A stretch of DNA of 64,000 bases from NCBI RefSeq assembly GCF_003369915.1, contig NC_046676.1:18334001-18398000 (forward strand), given 5' to 3'. Shown piece by piece: positions 1-14,452 of the stretch. The notes beneath the pieces were generated by a model that saw nothing but the letters and a program-made list of their open reading frames with translations, ran no database searches and was not told the origin of the DNA. A program made the translations under genes and the position numbers. The DNA is from Drosophila miranda. Its lineage: Eukaryota > Arthropoda > Insecta > Diptera > Drosophilidae. How positions within the stretch are numbered: position 1 is the first letter of the stretch; the number at the start of each line of letters is the position of its first letter.

Positions 1-3000
1 ACTTTGAAAATATGTAATATTCAGTAATCGTTTCGCTTGAATTTTAAACAGAATAATTCTGGTACTCACACTTGTACTTGTACTAAATATATAAACGAAT
101 ACTTATCCAAATGCTAATTACAGGTATTTATGTATTATGGTTGCAAATCAAAGTTGCATAAATGTAAATGTTTAAACCAAACACAATTACCCACAGTAAA
201 TATATACATACATATACAGGATATTAATTCTTCTATCAAAATAAATGTTGCAAAAGGAAGTAAGCTGCAAAACAGTTATGATACATACATAATTAGTTAG
301 GAGAAACGAAAAGTAAAGCCAAGCGAAACGAAACGAAACGAAGCCCCTGCTTCTCGAAGGCAATTGAAAGTCATATCCATTTAATATATCACACACACAG
401 AAGGATATGTGTAGTACGAGTGTGTAAGCAGCTGCAATGTATGTAAGGCGACGAACATTTTAAATAAATTACGAATACTATTGTGTAAAATGCAATTCCC
501 AGTCTTTAACTGTCTTGATCTGTCTGCTGTGAAGGGGGGCAAAGTACACGAATAAAAAGGTATTGTCAACCGAGTGAGCAGGCCTATTTTGAAGTTCTTA
601 AGCTCTTAGGAAGAAGTAGCTGGAGGCTACCTTCCTAGTGGAGTATCATGCAGGGAGGCGACGAGCGAAAGCTGCAGCCACAGCCAAGGTACACTTATAC
701 CAGGTGAGCCAATGTCACAGAGTAAAACTATTTCGTCGCCGCGTGTTATAGAAAGCGAAAGGCAACCCAGGAGGGCGGGAGTGAGCTTTACCTTGAACAC
801 AAACCTACCTTGGCCAAAGCTGCGATTCATCTGCGCGAGAGAGTGAATGAGTGACTGGGAGAGGCACAACAAATAACTGTTTCGCCTAAACTTTTGCCAA
901 AGCAAGCGAAAGAGCAGCCGCTTTGAACGTTTGACTGAAATGCAAGAACAAACCGTTATCCCAAATGTGAGGAGGGAGTGCACTGTGGGAGTGGCAGGCG
1001 AGAATCGTAAGTGAAATTCATTTAGCGAAGGAGTGGGAGTACTTAGTAATTGACTTTTTACACGCTTCAGCTTTGTGTTTGTTTCATTTTTGTCACCACA
1101 TTTCGCCTGGAAATTAATTTGTTTTGTTCGGGAGCACCTTCAAACGATTGCAGGAAGCTTCATTTCCCGCCAGCTCATTTTCCACACATGGCCGCTAAAA
1201 ACCCAATTGTCGTTTATTCACAGCCACGCCCAGGTCCTCCGGCCCCGGGCCCCACATTTAATGGAAATTTGCTGCTTGGGGGGGCCAGCGGGGCAGGGAA
1301 ACTGCTGGGAAATGTGTCTAAATTGAGACGCCCCCCGTGTCGCAGCCACACCGTGCGGCACGGCCGTGTGTGCGTAATTAAAATTAACTGCTGCTGGCTG
1401 CTGTGGTTGCCACAGCTACTGCTCGGGACTGTCTCCTCCTTTTGTTGCAAATTGGTTTTGCTTGTTTGCAAGTCCCAAAATATTAATACACCCTGCTTTT
1501 GTTGGCCCTCGTGTACGACATAAAACTCGCATTTAGCTGAAACTCCACTTTCAACTGAGGCAACTTTAAGACACCAACTGTTCTGGTTCTCGTATCATTG
1601 GAGCACATGCAATTAGACGCACGCGGATGTGGCATGCAGGAGCGGATGCGGATGCGAATGCCAATCTAGTGTCATATCCGTTTCCGATCTGTGTTGAAAA
1701 AGTTGCACAATTTTCATTAGCACCTCAAAAGTTTCTCAGTTTAGGAAATGGAACTAAATGGGGGGGGAGAATCGGAGCCGGGAACTGTGAGCGCTGTGAG
1801 AACTGTGAGAATCGTGAGGAGTGTGTCAGCTACTGGACACATGGAGCATGGAACACGGAAAAGGGCATTCTCGGATATCCGAGCCAGCTCAAACATATCA
1901 CAACTGCAATATTTTCTGTCCGTGCTCGGGTCAAAACCAATGAACTATGCATGTCACGTAGCTCGAAACCTGCCTCGTCCTCTTCCTGACCTCTTCGCTA
2001 CCCTTCCTTCCACAGTCATAAAAAACGAGCTCGGGCCCTGCCCCACAGCCCTGCTCTGCTCTGCTGTGGATGTTAAATGCATTCCAAAGCCACGGGGCTA
2101 ACTGCTCTTGAACTCCCCTGCCCCTTGGCCCCCCGCTGTATGTGTGTGCTCCGTGTGCGTGCCCGTGTCCGTGTCGGGTTGGAGACAAAGTGCACTGGTG
2201 GCCATAAAGTTATCTATGCCATTTATTTGCAGAATTCGCTGGCTTTAAAGTTGGCCATGCTCTTTCGGCTGCATAGTTGACAAATTTTTTGTGTGGGGCC
2301 ATAAAGAATCAAATTTCTTTGACAATTTGTATGCAAAACTCGAGAGCAATTACTCATACGAGTGGATCCTGCTCCGGGAGACCAACAGGGAATAGAATCC
2401 CAGAGACCAACGGGAAGGGGCATAATTGAGTTCTTGGGCAAGCGCTTGGACACTTGTGGGAAGTCGTAAAAGAAGCTGAAGATATCATTAATCACCACAC
2501 TGTCAATCGATGGGGAATAATCCAGTATTAATGTAATATGGGAACATTTCAACCGAGCCATACATACTATGGCTATCACTTACCGAAAACCGACATTCAA
2601 GTCCCATCCTCAAGGCTCAACTCACGGTATAACTATAGTTCTGTGCTGGTTGAACAAACATGACAGCTGTCTGGAGATACATATGTATATATCTGCTGAT
2701 ATCGGTCATGTGCTTTCATATTTGATTAATGTTCCCCCTGCTCACGGCTTGCTGCACTCTCTGTCTCTCCCTCTCAAAAAGCATATCCATAATGAGCTGG
2801 AAAGTGCTGCAGGCTCTTTGCGTAAATATTCGTAGCATATGAAATGCCACATGGAATTGGGCTGCTGAATCCTTTACCGAATGTGCCTCATTCGGGCGAA
2901 GATATTCGCAAATTGCACTTCATAATGGGCGTAGAGCAGCCCGTTCAAAGGGACATTAAAGAACGCTTCCGAAAAGTTCCCTCAAGTGAGCGCCTGCGGT

Positions 3001-4517
3001 CAGACCTCAGACCTCTGGGAACGCTAATCGAGAGTCGCCTAATTACCTACTGGCTGTGTGGTCATGGCGCTAATTAAAACTTCACACCTGGCGACGACAC
3101 TTCTTTGCAGCAAAAGCTCAAATATTTGAGTGAACTCCTACCCGACAATAGGTCACCAAGGAGCATTTTGTTGCGCTCTGCTCTGTGCTCTAATTAATCT
3201 AACAGCCGCAGAGTCAAATACAGGCGGAGTCGTGTGGCAAGAGAGTGGAGTGGAGTGGAGAGGATTCGATTCAATTCCAGCGCACTACGCACCCGCCGTG
3301 CTGCCAACTCGGCTGCAAAGTGATTTATTCGCGACTAGAAATTAACATTTAGATTAAAGCGCGACGAATTAACATTTTTCCATAAATATTTATTTGAGAG
3401 CAGAGCCGGAGCCGAAGCCGAGGCCGGCGCAAAAAGTTAAACAGTTTCAACGGCTTTGGATGCAATCCAACTTGGTTACAGACCCTGGTGCCTGGTGCCT
3501 GGACTTTGGACCGCTCCTGGCTGCGAAAGTATTTTGCATTTGCCACAACGTAATCCGAATCGGATGCGAAAAGGAGAGGGAGAGAGACGCAACACAGGAC
3601 GCAGTTGACGGGGAGGAAAACGACGAAGAAAGAGAGAAACCTTACTGGACATTTTTTTTTTGCAAGCTCTGTACGAATTTCGCTTTTTGCATTTTCCAGC
3701 CAAGCCGCAGCTGCTTGAAGGAACACAATTTATTATAATGCTGATACGCCAGTGCTTCGTGCCAGTGCCAGTGCCAGTGCTTTCTTTCTCTCTTCTTTGT
3801 TATCATTGATAACAGCGAGGGAATCGGAGCATCTGGCAATCGATACGGCGAGGGGTCATGTGCAATCATCTGCAATGGAGAGTCGAATAAACAAATGAAG
3901 AGACGACAGCTTCCTCCAGGGGCCCTATGGCTTCTTTTCGGTGGATGGATGGTAATTGAAACGGACGGAGCTCAGCCCCGCTGAAAGGCCCACAAAAAAT
4001 GATATGCAAATAGACCTTCCCGCGTGCTTTAAATTTATGATACTCGCACTCCAAACTCTTTTGTGGCGGCTTTCAACATTTACATACTCGTATGTACATT
4101 ACCATAATTGTGCCATCAACAGATACATGTTTAAATATTTGTATAGTATATTTGCATACATTGTATGTACATATGTATGTATCCATATCCATATCTGGTC
4201 TGACTGTGAATGCAAGTTCCGCTTTGACGCTTCCAGCTCAGTGATTTTTAATAATAAAACGAGATTGTTGCGACAATATATATAAATTGATAGCCCGCTG
4301 TGCGAACTTCATAAAATTTGAGATGCCAAAGGCAAAAGTTCTTTACACCTTTTCCCCTTTTCCGCACTCTCTGAGAAGCCACACAGTTCGGGTGGAAGTC
4401 AGGAGCCATATAAATCACAGCAGGCACGACAGCAGTGAAGCAGGAACAAGCAGCTACAACAATGGCCATAAAGGCGTTGCGTTTCGAGTCGGCAAAGACA
4501 AAGTCAAGTTGAAGGCA

Positions 4518-4550
4518 GCACCGAGCACCGAGCACCGAGCACCGAGCACA
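4518..4550. repeat. Short minisatellite, 7-bp unit
   Basis: About 4.5 head-to-tail copies of GCACCGA. No gene context. Confidence 0.8.
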
Positions 4551-6252
4551 GTTTAAAGTACGAAATGACAATTGACTCGAGTTGGCAGCCCCTGCCACAG
4601 TACAGTAAAAACACACACCTTAACCCCTGAGGCAGGGGCAAGAGCAGGGGCAACTCGAACAGAAGGAAGGCCCTTTCCTCCCGTCCGTCCCTTTGCGCGC
4701 TTCACGCAATTTATTTTATTGTTGTTTGGCAAACAACTTTCATAAGTTTCCAGCTGTTCACAGACGGCACTCAATTTTGGTCGCCATAGTAGTCCTTGCT
4801 TGTCCACCCCACCTCCACACCGCCACACCGCCACACTGTGTTCTGCCTGTGTTCTCCTGTTGGTCATTGAAAGTTATAAAGTGAGTTTTGCATTATTAGT
4901 TGCCAGTTGGTGTGACTAAATTGCTGGCCAGTGGCCACAAAAAGCGCCAGCCAGCCCTACGGATGGTCGGCCGGACAGGGACAGGGACAGTCGGACGTAC
5001 TATAATTACCATAAGCAGTTGCAGCTGCTGCGGCATTTAAATTTGCAATTCCTTGTGTCGTCTGTTGCTGGCGAACATTAAGCAAAAAAAAATGGAAACA
5101 GGAGAAAAATATTATTCACGGAATCAATGCAAATTTGAAAGCCAAAAATGCAATTACATTTATTGTTACAAACAAATTTTGGGAAAACTTAGCATAGAAA
5201 GTCGATGCCGAATACTCTTAGGAATACCCATAGGATAACAGACCAAATAAGGTCTGGCTGGAATGGAATCAAATAGGAAATCCAAGAGACCCCATTGTGA
5301 CCATGAAGCCTGGAATAGTCAAAGCAAAAACTATCAAATAACGCAAATAATTGCATGCCGAAACATGTCTGGTGCTGCTTGTTTGGCTCTAAGTCTATAT
5401 GTATGTACAATTGTGTGTGGCTTTTGTGCAGGATTTGCATACGCAAAGAGAATCAATTCAAAGCCGAAAAGTCAATCAATTGGTGAAAATCGAAAAACCA
5501 AATGCCACAGAGGCAGCTGCTGTTGCAGTTGCTGTTGCAGTTGCAGTTGCAGGAAGGACCCCATCCACTCTACGAGTATATGGTGGGAGTCTGGACGGGA
5601 GTCTGGTCCAGCTACGTGCATGTAAATGATGTATATCTAATTGGTGTGTGTGTTTGAGCGCAGCAAACAATAAATAAAGTCTAGCCAATGCCCGGCACAC
5701 TTCAACAAAAAAACAATTATGTGGCTGTCAAAGGGATACGCGTGACTGCAGTCTGTTTCTAGGGATTGGGATTCTGCATTCTAGATCCAGTTTGATTGTT
5801 TGTTTAAACAATAAATAAAAACCTGAACAAGTAGCAAATCGGAAACGGAAGTGGCTGCAGCCACCATCCATAAGTGTTGAGAGCTGAAAAAGAGCAGCCC
5901 AGGGGTTTGCTGATTGAAAGGTTATCGATGTGTTGTGTGTAGGAGTCCAACCATTAGCCACGCCACACTTTTAACTACGGGGGATCATGAGGGGTGCGGT
6001 GCTGTAGGAAATCGGAATTTCCAGCGAAAATCAGATTGGCAGCGCACAGGCACACGGGCAGCCTCAAAGCCAATTAGGGTTTTGGGTTAGCTAAAAAGGT
6101 TTCCGCAACCGACGACAGCCAGCTGTCAGGACACATTTCGCTGGCTGACAAACATATGTATATACATATGTCTGAGCACATACCGTGCTCTGCACCACAC
6201 ACTCCATGTCATATCCCGCATCCTGCTGCTGTGGCAACCATCTCCAACCATC

Positions 6253-6274
6253 CTGCTGCTGCTGCTGCTGCTGC
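6253..6274. repeat. (CTG)n microsatellite
   Basis: Seven CTG units. Similar GCT/CTG runs occur near 8121-8140, 8441-8457 and 9626-9662 (the last mixed with CTC). No coding frame around them is supported. Confidence 0.8.
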
Positions 6275-6984
6275 TTGGGGCAACTCAATTTAAAGAGCTC
6301 AACGCTCATCGCTGGCTGGCTGGATTCAAAGAGCTTCTTTAATTTGATGGCCAATCGAGGGTGTGGACGGATTCCACAGTCCCACAGATGCAATTACCCA
6401 GCCCTCTATCCCACCCACTGGCTCTGGCTCTGGTTCTGGCTCTCGGCCTGGGTCGGGATCGTAAATTGCCAGCGTGATATTAAATTACGTGTGACTTTCT
6501 ACTTCCGTTGGTATAGTCCGTAATCCGTTTCCGGTTCGCTGCTTGCCTCGATGGGTCGCAGACTGGGTTTACATTTACCGTTAATCTCGTGCTAAGCGTC
6601 TCCAATAAATTATTTCCCCTATCCCCTCTGTCCCGCTCACGGGTAGTGTGGCCAACTGTATGAAAGAAAATTTGCAATTAAAATGCAGGCGCAGATAGCG
6701 GCGGCGTCCAACATTCCGTTGGCCATTTTTTTCCCCCATGTTTTCTCTTGGCCCCTTCCCCCTCTTCTTTTTGTGTGCGTTGTGTGCTGTGTGCGGCCAG
6801 CATGTTGACCCAATTCCGAGAATCGGACAGAACCGGCGGCAAACATTTCGTTTTGGTCGGTCAGCAGTCAGTAGTTGGCGGCTATGTTGGCTGTTGGCTG
6901 GTGGCTGGGCACTGCATTGTCGGTTAATGCATTCAACGTTAATGTGTGGCAGCCACTCACCAGTAGTCACCACCACCATGCAGT

Positions 6985-7010
6985 ATCATCATCATCATCA
7001 TCATCATCAT
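6985..7010. repeat. (ATC)n microsatellite
   Basis: An uninterrupted run of eight or more CAT/ATC units. In one frame it would encode histidines, but the surrounding frame has no other sign of coding. Confidence 0.8.
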
Positions 7011-9715
7011 AATCCAGACGATGCGAATTTCGTTGCCCTTTTGCGGCGGTCTTGCTGCTAATGCAGCTTCGGTCGCAGCTCCAGTTCCCAGTCCTGTGTC
7101 CCTACCTCCATCCTCCCGGGTTCTGCTCCCCGGTTTCGTGCTGCTGTCACTGCGGTCTGCAGCTGTTTATCCAGCTAAAACGCATTTAATGGATTGGATG
7201 TGGTCCGCGCATGGGGAACAGCATTTGCATTTACCCCAAAGGCATTTGACTTCGCCCTCGTTCAGGAGTATACGTGGCGTATGCGTAATGTGCGCTGAAT
7301 ATTAGTAGAGTAGACAATGGAAGGCCCTTAAAGGTGTAACCAGATCTGCACTGTTCGCAGTGCCATGAAAATTGAGTTATCCGTGGAACAGAATATCAGG
7401 TGATGACGTAGACATGGTAATCAGCTTAATCTTCGTCCCTCCGACAGCAGTTATCCACTTTGCGGGGAAATGGCTTAATGGTGTTTGTTAGTCACGGCAC
7501 ACTTCAAAGGCAGAGTGCAGATGATTGAGTGGACCAGGAGGAGGCCAGATAAAAGGCATTCGACCAGTTCGAACTGCCATCCTCCTCGTCCTCCTCCATT
7601 ACCCCAATCATCCATCTACCCAGGAGGCAGTGCCCTAGGTGGAGGACACTCAATTAAATGTTGACAGTGGACTGGAATTTGGCAACAATTGGGCAACTTT
7701 TCACCAGCCCGCTTAATGCGTGCAAACGCATTGTGCCAACGACACGAGCTTTGGTTGGAATCTGTGTCATCGGACCTCCCCTGCGGGTGGGAGTGGACCT
7801 CCCGGTGCCCAGCTGCAAGGGCACTTACTGCGAGTGCCGTGGCTTTTAAGTACCCACATATGAGTGGCGAAGGAGAGTCCTGCTGCGGCTGGCATCCGCT
7901 GCTGATTTACGCCTCTGCAAAGTGACAGCAGAGCTATTTTTATGCGCTTTTATCGCTTTAATTGTGGGAGGGCCAGGCGCTGGCATCGTGCCGCCTTCCT
8001 GTGTCATACTTTTGCATCCTGTTTTAAGGCTCCCACAGACACTGCAGCCGCCTCTTCTGTCGTTACTCTTTCATCAGGCCTGGCCTGTTTGCCACGCCAT
8101 CAGTAAACAGGGCAACAATGATGCTGCTGCTGCTGCTGCTGTAATGGCGGATGCATCCATGAGCTGACAGCAATGCAGGTCACGGCACTAAAGGCATCAA
8201 TTACATTACTGCATTAAAGATATCGTACTCTGTGTCTTTAAACTGGGCTAACATTCTCTTGCAGTGGATCTTGGGCGGAATTTAATTAGATTCCAGCCTC
8301 AGTTGAAACCACAAAACCGCAGTGATAATAATTAAACGCGTAATTATAGCAATATGAATAAAAAAGAATTATGAGGGTAGAGCCCAGACATTCATCCATC
8401 CCGCAGTAGCAGCCACAAACAGGTGCAACAAAGCCTGTGCTGCTGCTGCTGCTGCTGTAATTAATTACTTATAGTTCATATAGATTTCAATTAAAATACA
8501 TTTATTTATTGCGCCTCTTTATCGCATATACATATTTATGTATGCACAGTAGGCTGCGGGCATGCTTTACACTTTGATAAAGACTTTAAGCACAATCAAT
8601 TAACAGGAGTTCTCGGATGGCTCCACTACAGTCCTGCCTCACATTCCACTGTAAATAATATAACTGTTGTCGGGCATCGACTCGAATTGAGCTATGTGAG
8701 AGAGCAGACATCTGACAAAGAATGTTGCACCATGTCATTAAAATCTGATTAAATTCTTACGGCATCTCCAGTATTGGGCATCGCTTTTGTCCATAAGATC
8801 ATTCGATGGAGGTCCTGTTCCAGAGTCTCCGGGGACAGACCCTCAAGGCGGAGAAGCAGGAGAAGGTGTTCATTGGGTAATTTTTAAAAATTAAACAAAC
8901 TATTTTGCAATATCATCTGTATATTTAATGGAACTGAGTTCTATGGCTGCTTTGTCCTGCCGTCAATGAAAGGTGCATAGGTGTAATGGATAGTGTAGTA
9001 GTATCTTGTTGTGTCCTAATGGTCTGTCCATCCTTAATATAATTGGTACCTCACACACTCATTAGGCATTCAAATCCTATCAAAGCCATAACTCAATATG
9101 CAACTGCACCGACTATTGTATATGATCTTGTGGGCATTAAACCCAAGTCAAAGCCAACTCAGACAAAGCCGCACTCAAAGTGGTCACCCATTCGTATACG
9201 TATTGTAAATCAAATTACACATACGACGCAAGGGTCGCCACGGCAGGCTTCGAATGCGGCTGTACAAAGCGATAGGAGTTCTGTGATGAATATGGTAGTG
9301 GAGGAGATAGGAGGCATGCAGCACTAGGCACGAGGCACGAGGCACGAGGCATGCGGCTGCATTAGCTTGAGCTGCATTTTAATACACACTGCGCAAATAA
9401 TTCACACTGTAAGCTGCCGCTGCTCCTGTGGCTTCATGGCCATTATTCATGGGCCAGCCAAAGTTGGAGGGGGACACTCATGTATATCTGCGCTGGTTGC
9501 AAGGTGAGCAGCGTGGCTGCCCTGAAATGTTGGGCATGTTTTAAGGGCGGCGGGGATTAAGGGTGCAGCGGACGGGAGAACAACACGTTTATACCATTTC
9601 CCAATGGCCTGAGTGCGCTTTTCACTTTTATTGTTGCTGCTGCTCCTGCTCCTGCTCCTGCTTTTCGATGCCTGGGAAAGGCCGACCATACATCTGTCTG
9701 GCTGTCGGCAAATAT

Positions 9716-9742
9716 GAAGAGGAGGAGGAGGAGGAGGAGGAG
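9716..9742. repeat. (GGA)n microsatellite
   Basis: A GGA/GAG triplet run following a GCTCCT-rich stretch at 9626-9662, so the two are nearly reverse complements of each other about 80 bp apart. Confidence 0.75.
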
Positions 9743-10324
9743 CAGAAGAGGCAGGATCAGGAGCAGATGCTGTAGTTGCATTGCCACACATTTATGTATT
9801 TATGCGCTTTGCTTTACCTTCACCGAATTTACCTTCTGTGTTGCCGTTTTTATGACAGCTTCCGCTGGAGTGGCGTGCTACATGTGTTTGCAATCCTGTA
9901 CACTTTTCCTTGTGTCTTTTCCTCGAGTACCTCGAGAGTTTTCCCCCGAGCACTGCCGAATGCTTCTATACCTGGGGCTTTACTTTGTAGTGAAAATCTT
10001 TTAATCACATACCAGTATACTCTGATTTAATCTTATAAATGGGAATATATTTCTCTCTCTCTCGCTTAGCCACATTCCAAATCATCAACGAATTGCTAAC
10101 CGCACTCTGACATACAAATTCATGGCAACCAATCGGTCAAGAGATTTGTGTGTGACAAAAATTCGTTTCGTTTGCCAGAAGGCCTGTGTTGCCCATGGCA
10201 ACCCCCTCATCGAATGTGAAAATGATATACGATGATGTTTGTGGGAGTGCGAGTGTGTGTGTTTGGATGAGCCCTGTTTTTGTTTGGAACTTTACGATTT
10301 CAGTGCACATTGAATTGAGCCGTA

Positions 10325-10357
10325 GGGGATGTGGGGGATGTGGGGGATGTGGGTGGT
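10325..10357. repeat. Short minisatellite, 10-bp unit
   Basis: Three near-perfect copies of GGGGGATGTG followed by a degenerate fourth. No gene context. Confidence 0.75.
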
Positions 10358-12042
10358 TGCAATAATGTGTGGCATTTAAAATCCCGACGACCACAGAACA
10401 AAACTCCAAGAAGCAGCAACAACATTCTGGGACATTTACATGTCGCCAAACGAAAAATACTATGTGAATGAAATATCTATGCGGCTATATAGATACTCTG
10501 TACTTCGGAGTGGCCCATCTTGGAAAACTTCTTCATTTACAGTACAGATATAGCAATATACAGGTAAGCCAACCGATGTTTAATCAAAGAACTGAGTTCG
10601 GGAGTTACAGGTGCCGAACAATCCCTGCAAAACATTGTATCTCAAAGACCAAGTAATGGGACTCGAAGCCACATCCAGGCAGACTTGCAATCCGCAAAGC
10701 CGAACCTTAACCCAAGCCCGACCCTATCCCATCCATCCCCTACTCTGATCCGGGCGCAGGCCCCCGAACCAGGCCCGAATCTACGGGACAAGCGCGGACG
10801 GACGCACAATTCGCATTGTTTGGCTTTTGCTCCTGCCAGCTTAGGCCCGGATTTCTACTCTTTGTGGAATGAGGATGTGTGGTGTGAGTGTGTGTGTGTG
10901 AATGAATGGTAGAATGTCCTAAAGTGGGTGCGTGTATGGGTGCTTGTGTCTGTGAAATTTTCTGATTTATGGCATTAAATGCACAAAAAATGCCTGAATT
11001 GGATTTTATTTGAATTTAATGGGTTTTTAGTGTTTTAGTGTGTTTTAATGCGATCCCTTTGTGGTCGTTTGCAGATTCACAGATTCCTATTTGTTACTGT
11101 ACATATTTGGTCTGTTCTGGTCAATTTAATGGCAATGCAATTAGGGAATCTCGGCAAGGCGCGTACAAAAACGTAATAGCTTTAGATTTGGGGATTATTC
11201 TTCAAAATGCTTTAAATTTGTCGGCAATTGTTGAGTTTAAATTGGAAAAATGGAATCTTGAATAGTATAGAATGGTTAATGGACAATCTCTGGCCTGGCC
11301 TACATCCTTTCTGAGCTATACGCCACAGAGATCCCTACATACACTCCGCCGTAGTTAAATAAATCTCTCATCTCGTTTGTTAATGCCATAATTCAGCTAA
11401 GAATGCGCAGGCCATACACAATATCATATTACGTATACGACGTGCAGCACAGCACTGGAAAAAATGGGAATACACGACAAGGCAACTGGGGGACAGGGAA
11501 GCAGGGGAAACAGGGGACAGGGAACAGAAGAGTCTGGTGAACAACGGGCCAGGCCATATGCACTACCAATTTATGGCTTCAATAAACATAAAGTTTATAA
11601 ACTCCCGAGGCGCTGTCGTTGCTCATCATTTGCAGCGGATTGTCGTGCTGGCAGCAACAGGAGAAACAGAACAGACAAACAGAGCAGAGCAGGGAAGAGG
11701 GAAGAGCTCCAGAGTGAACGGGAGCAACGATGGCCAAATAAATAATGAAAAAGAAAAGTGATGTCATAAAAATTTTATCTCTTAACTGGAATTGAGCAAC
11801 AGGAACCAGGAGCGAGCATCCAGCGCCAGGCAGAAGGAGAAGAAGCAGCAGCAGAAGCAGCAACAGAAAGAAGCCAGGAAACAACAAAAGGTAGCAAGCG
11901 CAGTATCAGCAGCAGCGGCAACAAAGAGCAGAATAACGACACAAACAACGACATCGCATGGTCACTCTCGTATAAAAAATGACAATGGCAATGCCTTGCC
12001 TTGTGTCGAGAAAGAAAGCAGGCAGAAAATGAGAGAGAGAAC

Positions 12043-12067
12043 GAGAAGGAGAAGGAGAAGGAGAAGG
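12043..12067. repeat. (GAGAAG)n microsatellite
   Basis: Four head-to-tail purine-rich hexamers in a longer purine tract (about 12020-12070). Confidence 0.75.
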
Positions 12068-13611
12068 GGCAGAGCAGAGGGACCAAACAGATGTATGTAT
12101 GTACATATAATAGCCAGAACCACAAGAGCAAACAAAAAGCCAAACAAAGCTGGCAATGCTGCACTTGGATGCTGCTGCTTCTATGCCAGTGTACGAGTGT
12201 GTATGAGTGTCCCGTTATAAAGTTACGAAACTGCAAAATACACACAGCATGCACTCACACGCACGTCCGCAACAGTCAAGCATCAACAATTTAACGTGGC
12301 ACAAAATTGTTTCCGCCTCTCATCGCACCTCCTCTCCTTGCCCCCGCAAGCTTACAGCTTAGCAACGCTGTGTCAAAGGTGGAGCACGAGCAGTACATAG
12401 ATAGCGGCGGCACAGCGCCCCCCTCCCCCCAAAACTACTTTACTATGTATAATGCTATGAAAATATTACATAAAATAATGCTCTTAAAGTTTGTATGAGC
12501 ACCGACAGCTTCATGCACAATTAGGTGGCTCTGGCACCATGGTCAAGTCTAAGGGGATTTCATTTCCTTTTCCACCTCTGGGCCATGTGTGTGGCGGGCT
12601 GCCAGAAACAGCACTCGAAGCTGCCAACTTTAATCAGGAGAGCGGAAAAAGGTAGCAGCTTGGAGGAGGATCCAAAGGATGCTAACAAAATGACAAGTTT
12701 TGTAGAGTACTACAGGAAGTAAATGGGTAAAGCAATGGAGTAGATTGGAGACTACGTAGGGCTCGTCGAGGGAGGTTTTTCCAATCTCTAAACTTTATTT
12801 GTACATTTAAGTCTCAACAAAACTGTGTTGCATTATTAAAATTAAACGCTTACTATTGGTGAATAAATAATCAACAGATACCTTTGACTACTCCTTGTTG
12901 TCTTATTTGGTTTTTCGAATGCAATATCAATTATTTAGTTATGAAGAAATTCGGGCAAATTGCTGCTTAATTCCCAAAAATGGTAAAAATATAATTCAAC
13001 ATTCTATGGCCGCAAAAGGTTTTACGCAGTGAAGAAATTAAAATCCCATCCAACCCGTTCACAGAATCACAGAACTTGTACTTTTCGAAGGATACCCTCT
13101 GGCTGAAGGAGTGTCGAAGTGCGGGGAGAATTTCTGACGGGCGGGGAGGGGGGCGCAAAGTGCCAGAGAGTGCTGCTAACTCATTTCACAATTTGCCAGC
13201 CAGGAACGGTTTTAATGTGAAAACTTTTGTGGCTACAATGTATCCACACGGAAAGGTACGAGTGCGACTGCAGGACTACAGGAAACAGACAGACTCCGCT
13301 CCTGGCCCCTGATCCTGTGCCATGATTAAGTTGCGCAAAAGTTCGGCTTCCATTTCTGGCCAACAATGGCCGCAGCCCCCTTTGCGGAGTAAGGAGAGTA
13401 AATCGGAGTCAGTGGGCCAAATGCAATCAAATGTTTAAAACAAAACAAAACAATTGTTACAACAGAAAGGGGGATGCAGGCATAACGCATTTGTATGTGT
13501 ACTGTTCAGGCAATACAGTTGCCTTGGTCATGTCTCATTCAATTCCCATCAGAAACATACTTGAAATGTAGCACACTTTTAAATGAATTATGTTTAAACT
13601 TTAAACTCTTA

Positions 13612-14449
13612 GGGCTCGCGCACACTGTAGCTGAAAGCGGAGCTGAAATCGGCGGTGAAATTGGAGCTGAAAGCTCACTTGATCTGAGAGCTTTTTCCAG
13701 GCAGAATCAGCTTGCAGGTGCGTACATTGTCGGCTGATCTGATTGCTGAAAGCTGAAAGCCATTGCCTTCCTTTGTCTCCTCAAGTGGCATCAAAAGTTA
13801 TCATTATAATTATTATTATTATATTGTTAATTAATTACTTTACAGCACGTACAGTAGCCAGACGGAAGTTTTCTTCGTTTTTTTTTTATTCCGTGTATTT
13901 CAACCACATTTCCGTTATGTATTGTATTCGTATTACTTTTATTTTACGAATTATTATTAAATTTCTCAATTATTCATTATGTTGTATAATAATAAACATT
14001 GTGATGTTTTCCTAGCGTTTACTGTACTTGGGGACATAGTATATTATATTTATTATTGACATATGAAAATGGTAAATAATACAACTTTTTTGCCCAATTT
14101 ATCTCCTGCCAGAAATAAAACTATGATTCAAATATTTTTAATAATCCCGCTTATTCCCCAGCTCTGGGTTAACCGTAATTTCGCTTAACAATGTTTTGCA
14201 GCCCATTTTCGATCACTTATGAACCAATACACTTGAACAAAATCAGCAATCAGCTTGCTGAAAAAACAAACATGCTTGATCGATCAAACTAAGCTGAGCT
14301 GATTTCAGCGAGCTTTTTCAGCTTTCAGCTCAGCTCAGTCTGCAATGTGCGAACTTGCACCGGTGCAGTGTGTCTGTTTTTTCAGAGCTTATAAATCAGC
14401 TATCAGCTCCGCTTTCAGCTCCGATTTCAGCTACAGTGTGCGCGAGCCC
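13612..14449. mobile_element. PIF/Harbinger-like MITE with TTA target duplication
   Basis: Terminal inverted repeats start GGGCTCGCGCACACTGTAGC at 13612 and end with the reverse complement at 14449. Both ends are flanked directly by TTA (13609-13611 and 14450-14452). A 3-bp TTA/TAA target duplication with GGGC-type termini is the mark of the PIF/Harbinger superfamily. Further inward both ends carry arrays of GCTGAAA/TTTCAGC subrepeats, extending the inverted similarity to well over 60 bp, while the middle is AT-rich. At 838 bp with no transposase frame it is non-autonomous. The ends and target duplication are seen directly; the superfamily is inferred from them. Confidence 0.82.
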
Positions 14450-14452
14450 TTA

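Larger units (their letters stand above)
1..13608. other. Gene-free left flank (intergenic or large intron)
   Basis: I see no coding exon I can support here. Open frames are short, low-complexity, and lack any domain I recognise or splice-compatible partners. The stretch is rich in poly-CTG/CAG runs, CT runs and ACATATGTA-type AT repeats, typical of Drosophila intergenic or long intronic DNA. It could be an intron of a gene whose exons lie left of the window. Confidence 0.55.

Noticed and set aside
11775-12254. Long overlapping frames on both strands (up to 159 codons)
   Set aside because: They arise from purine-rich GAGAAG/CAG-rich low-complexity DNA; no domain, no splice partners.
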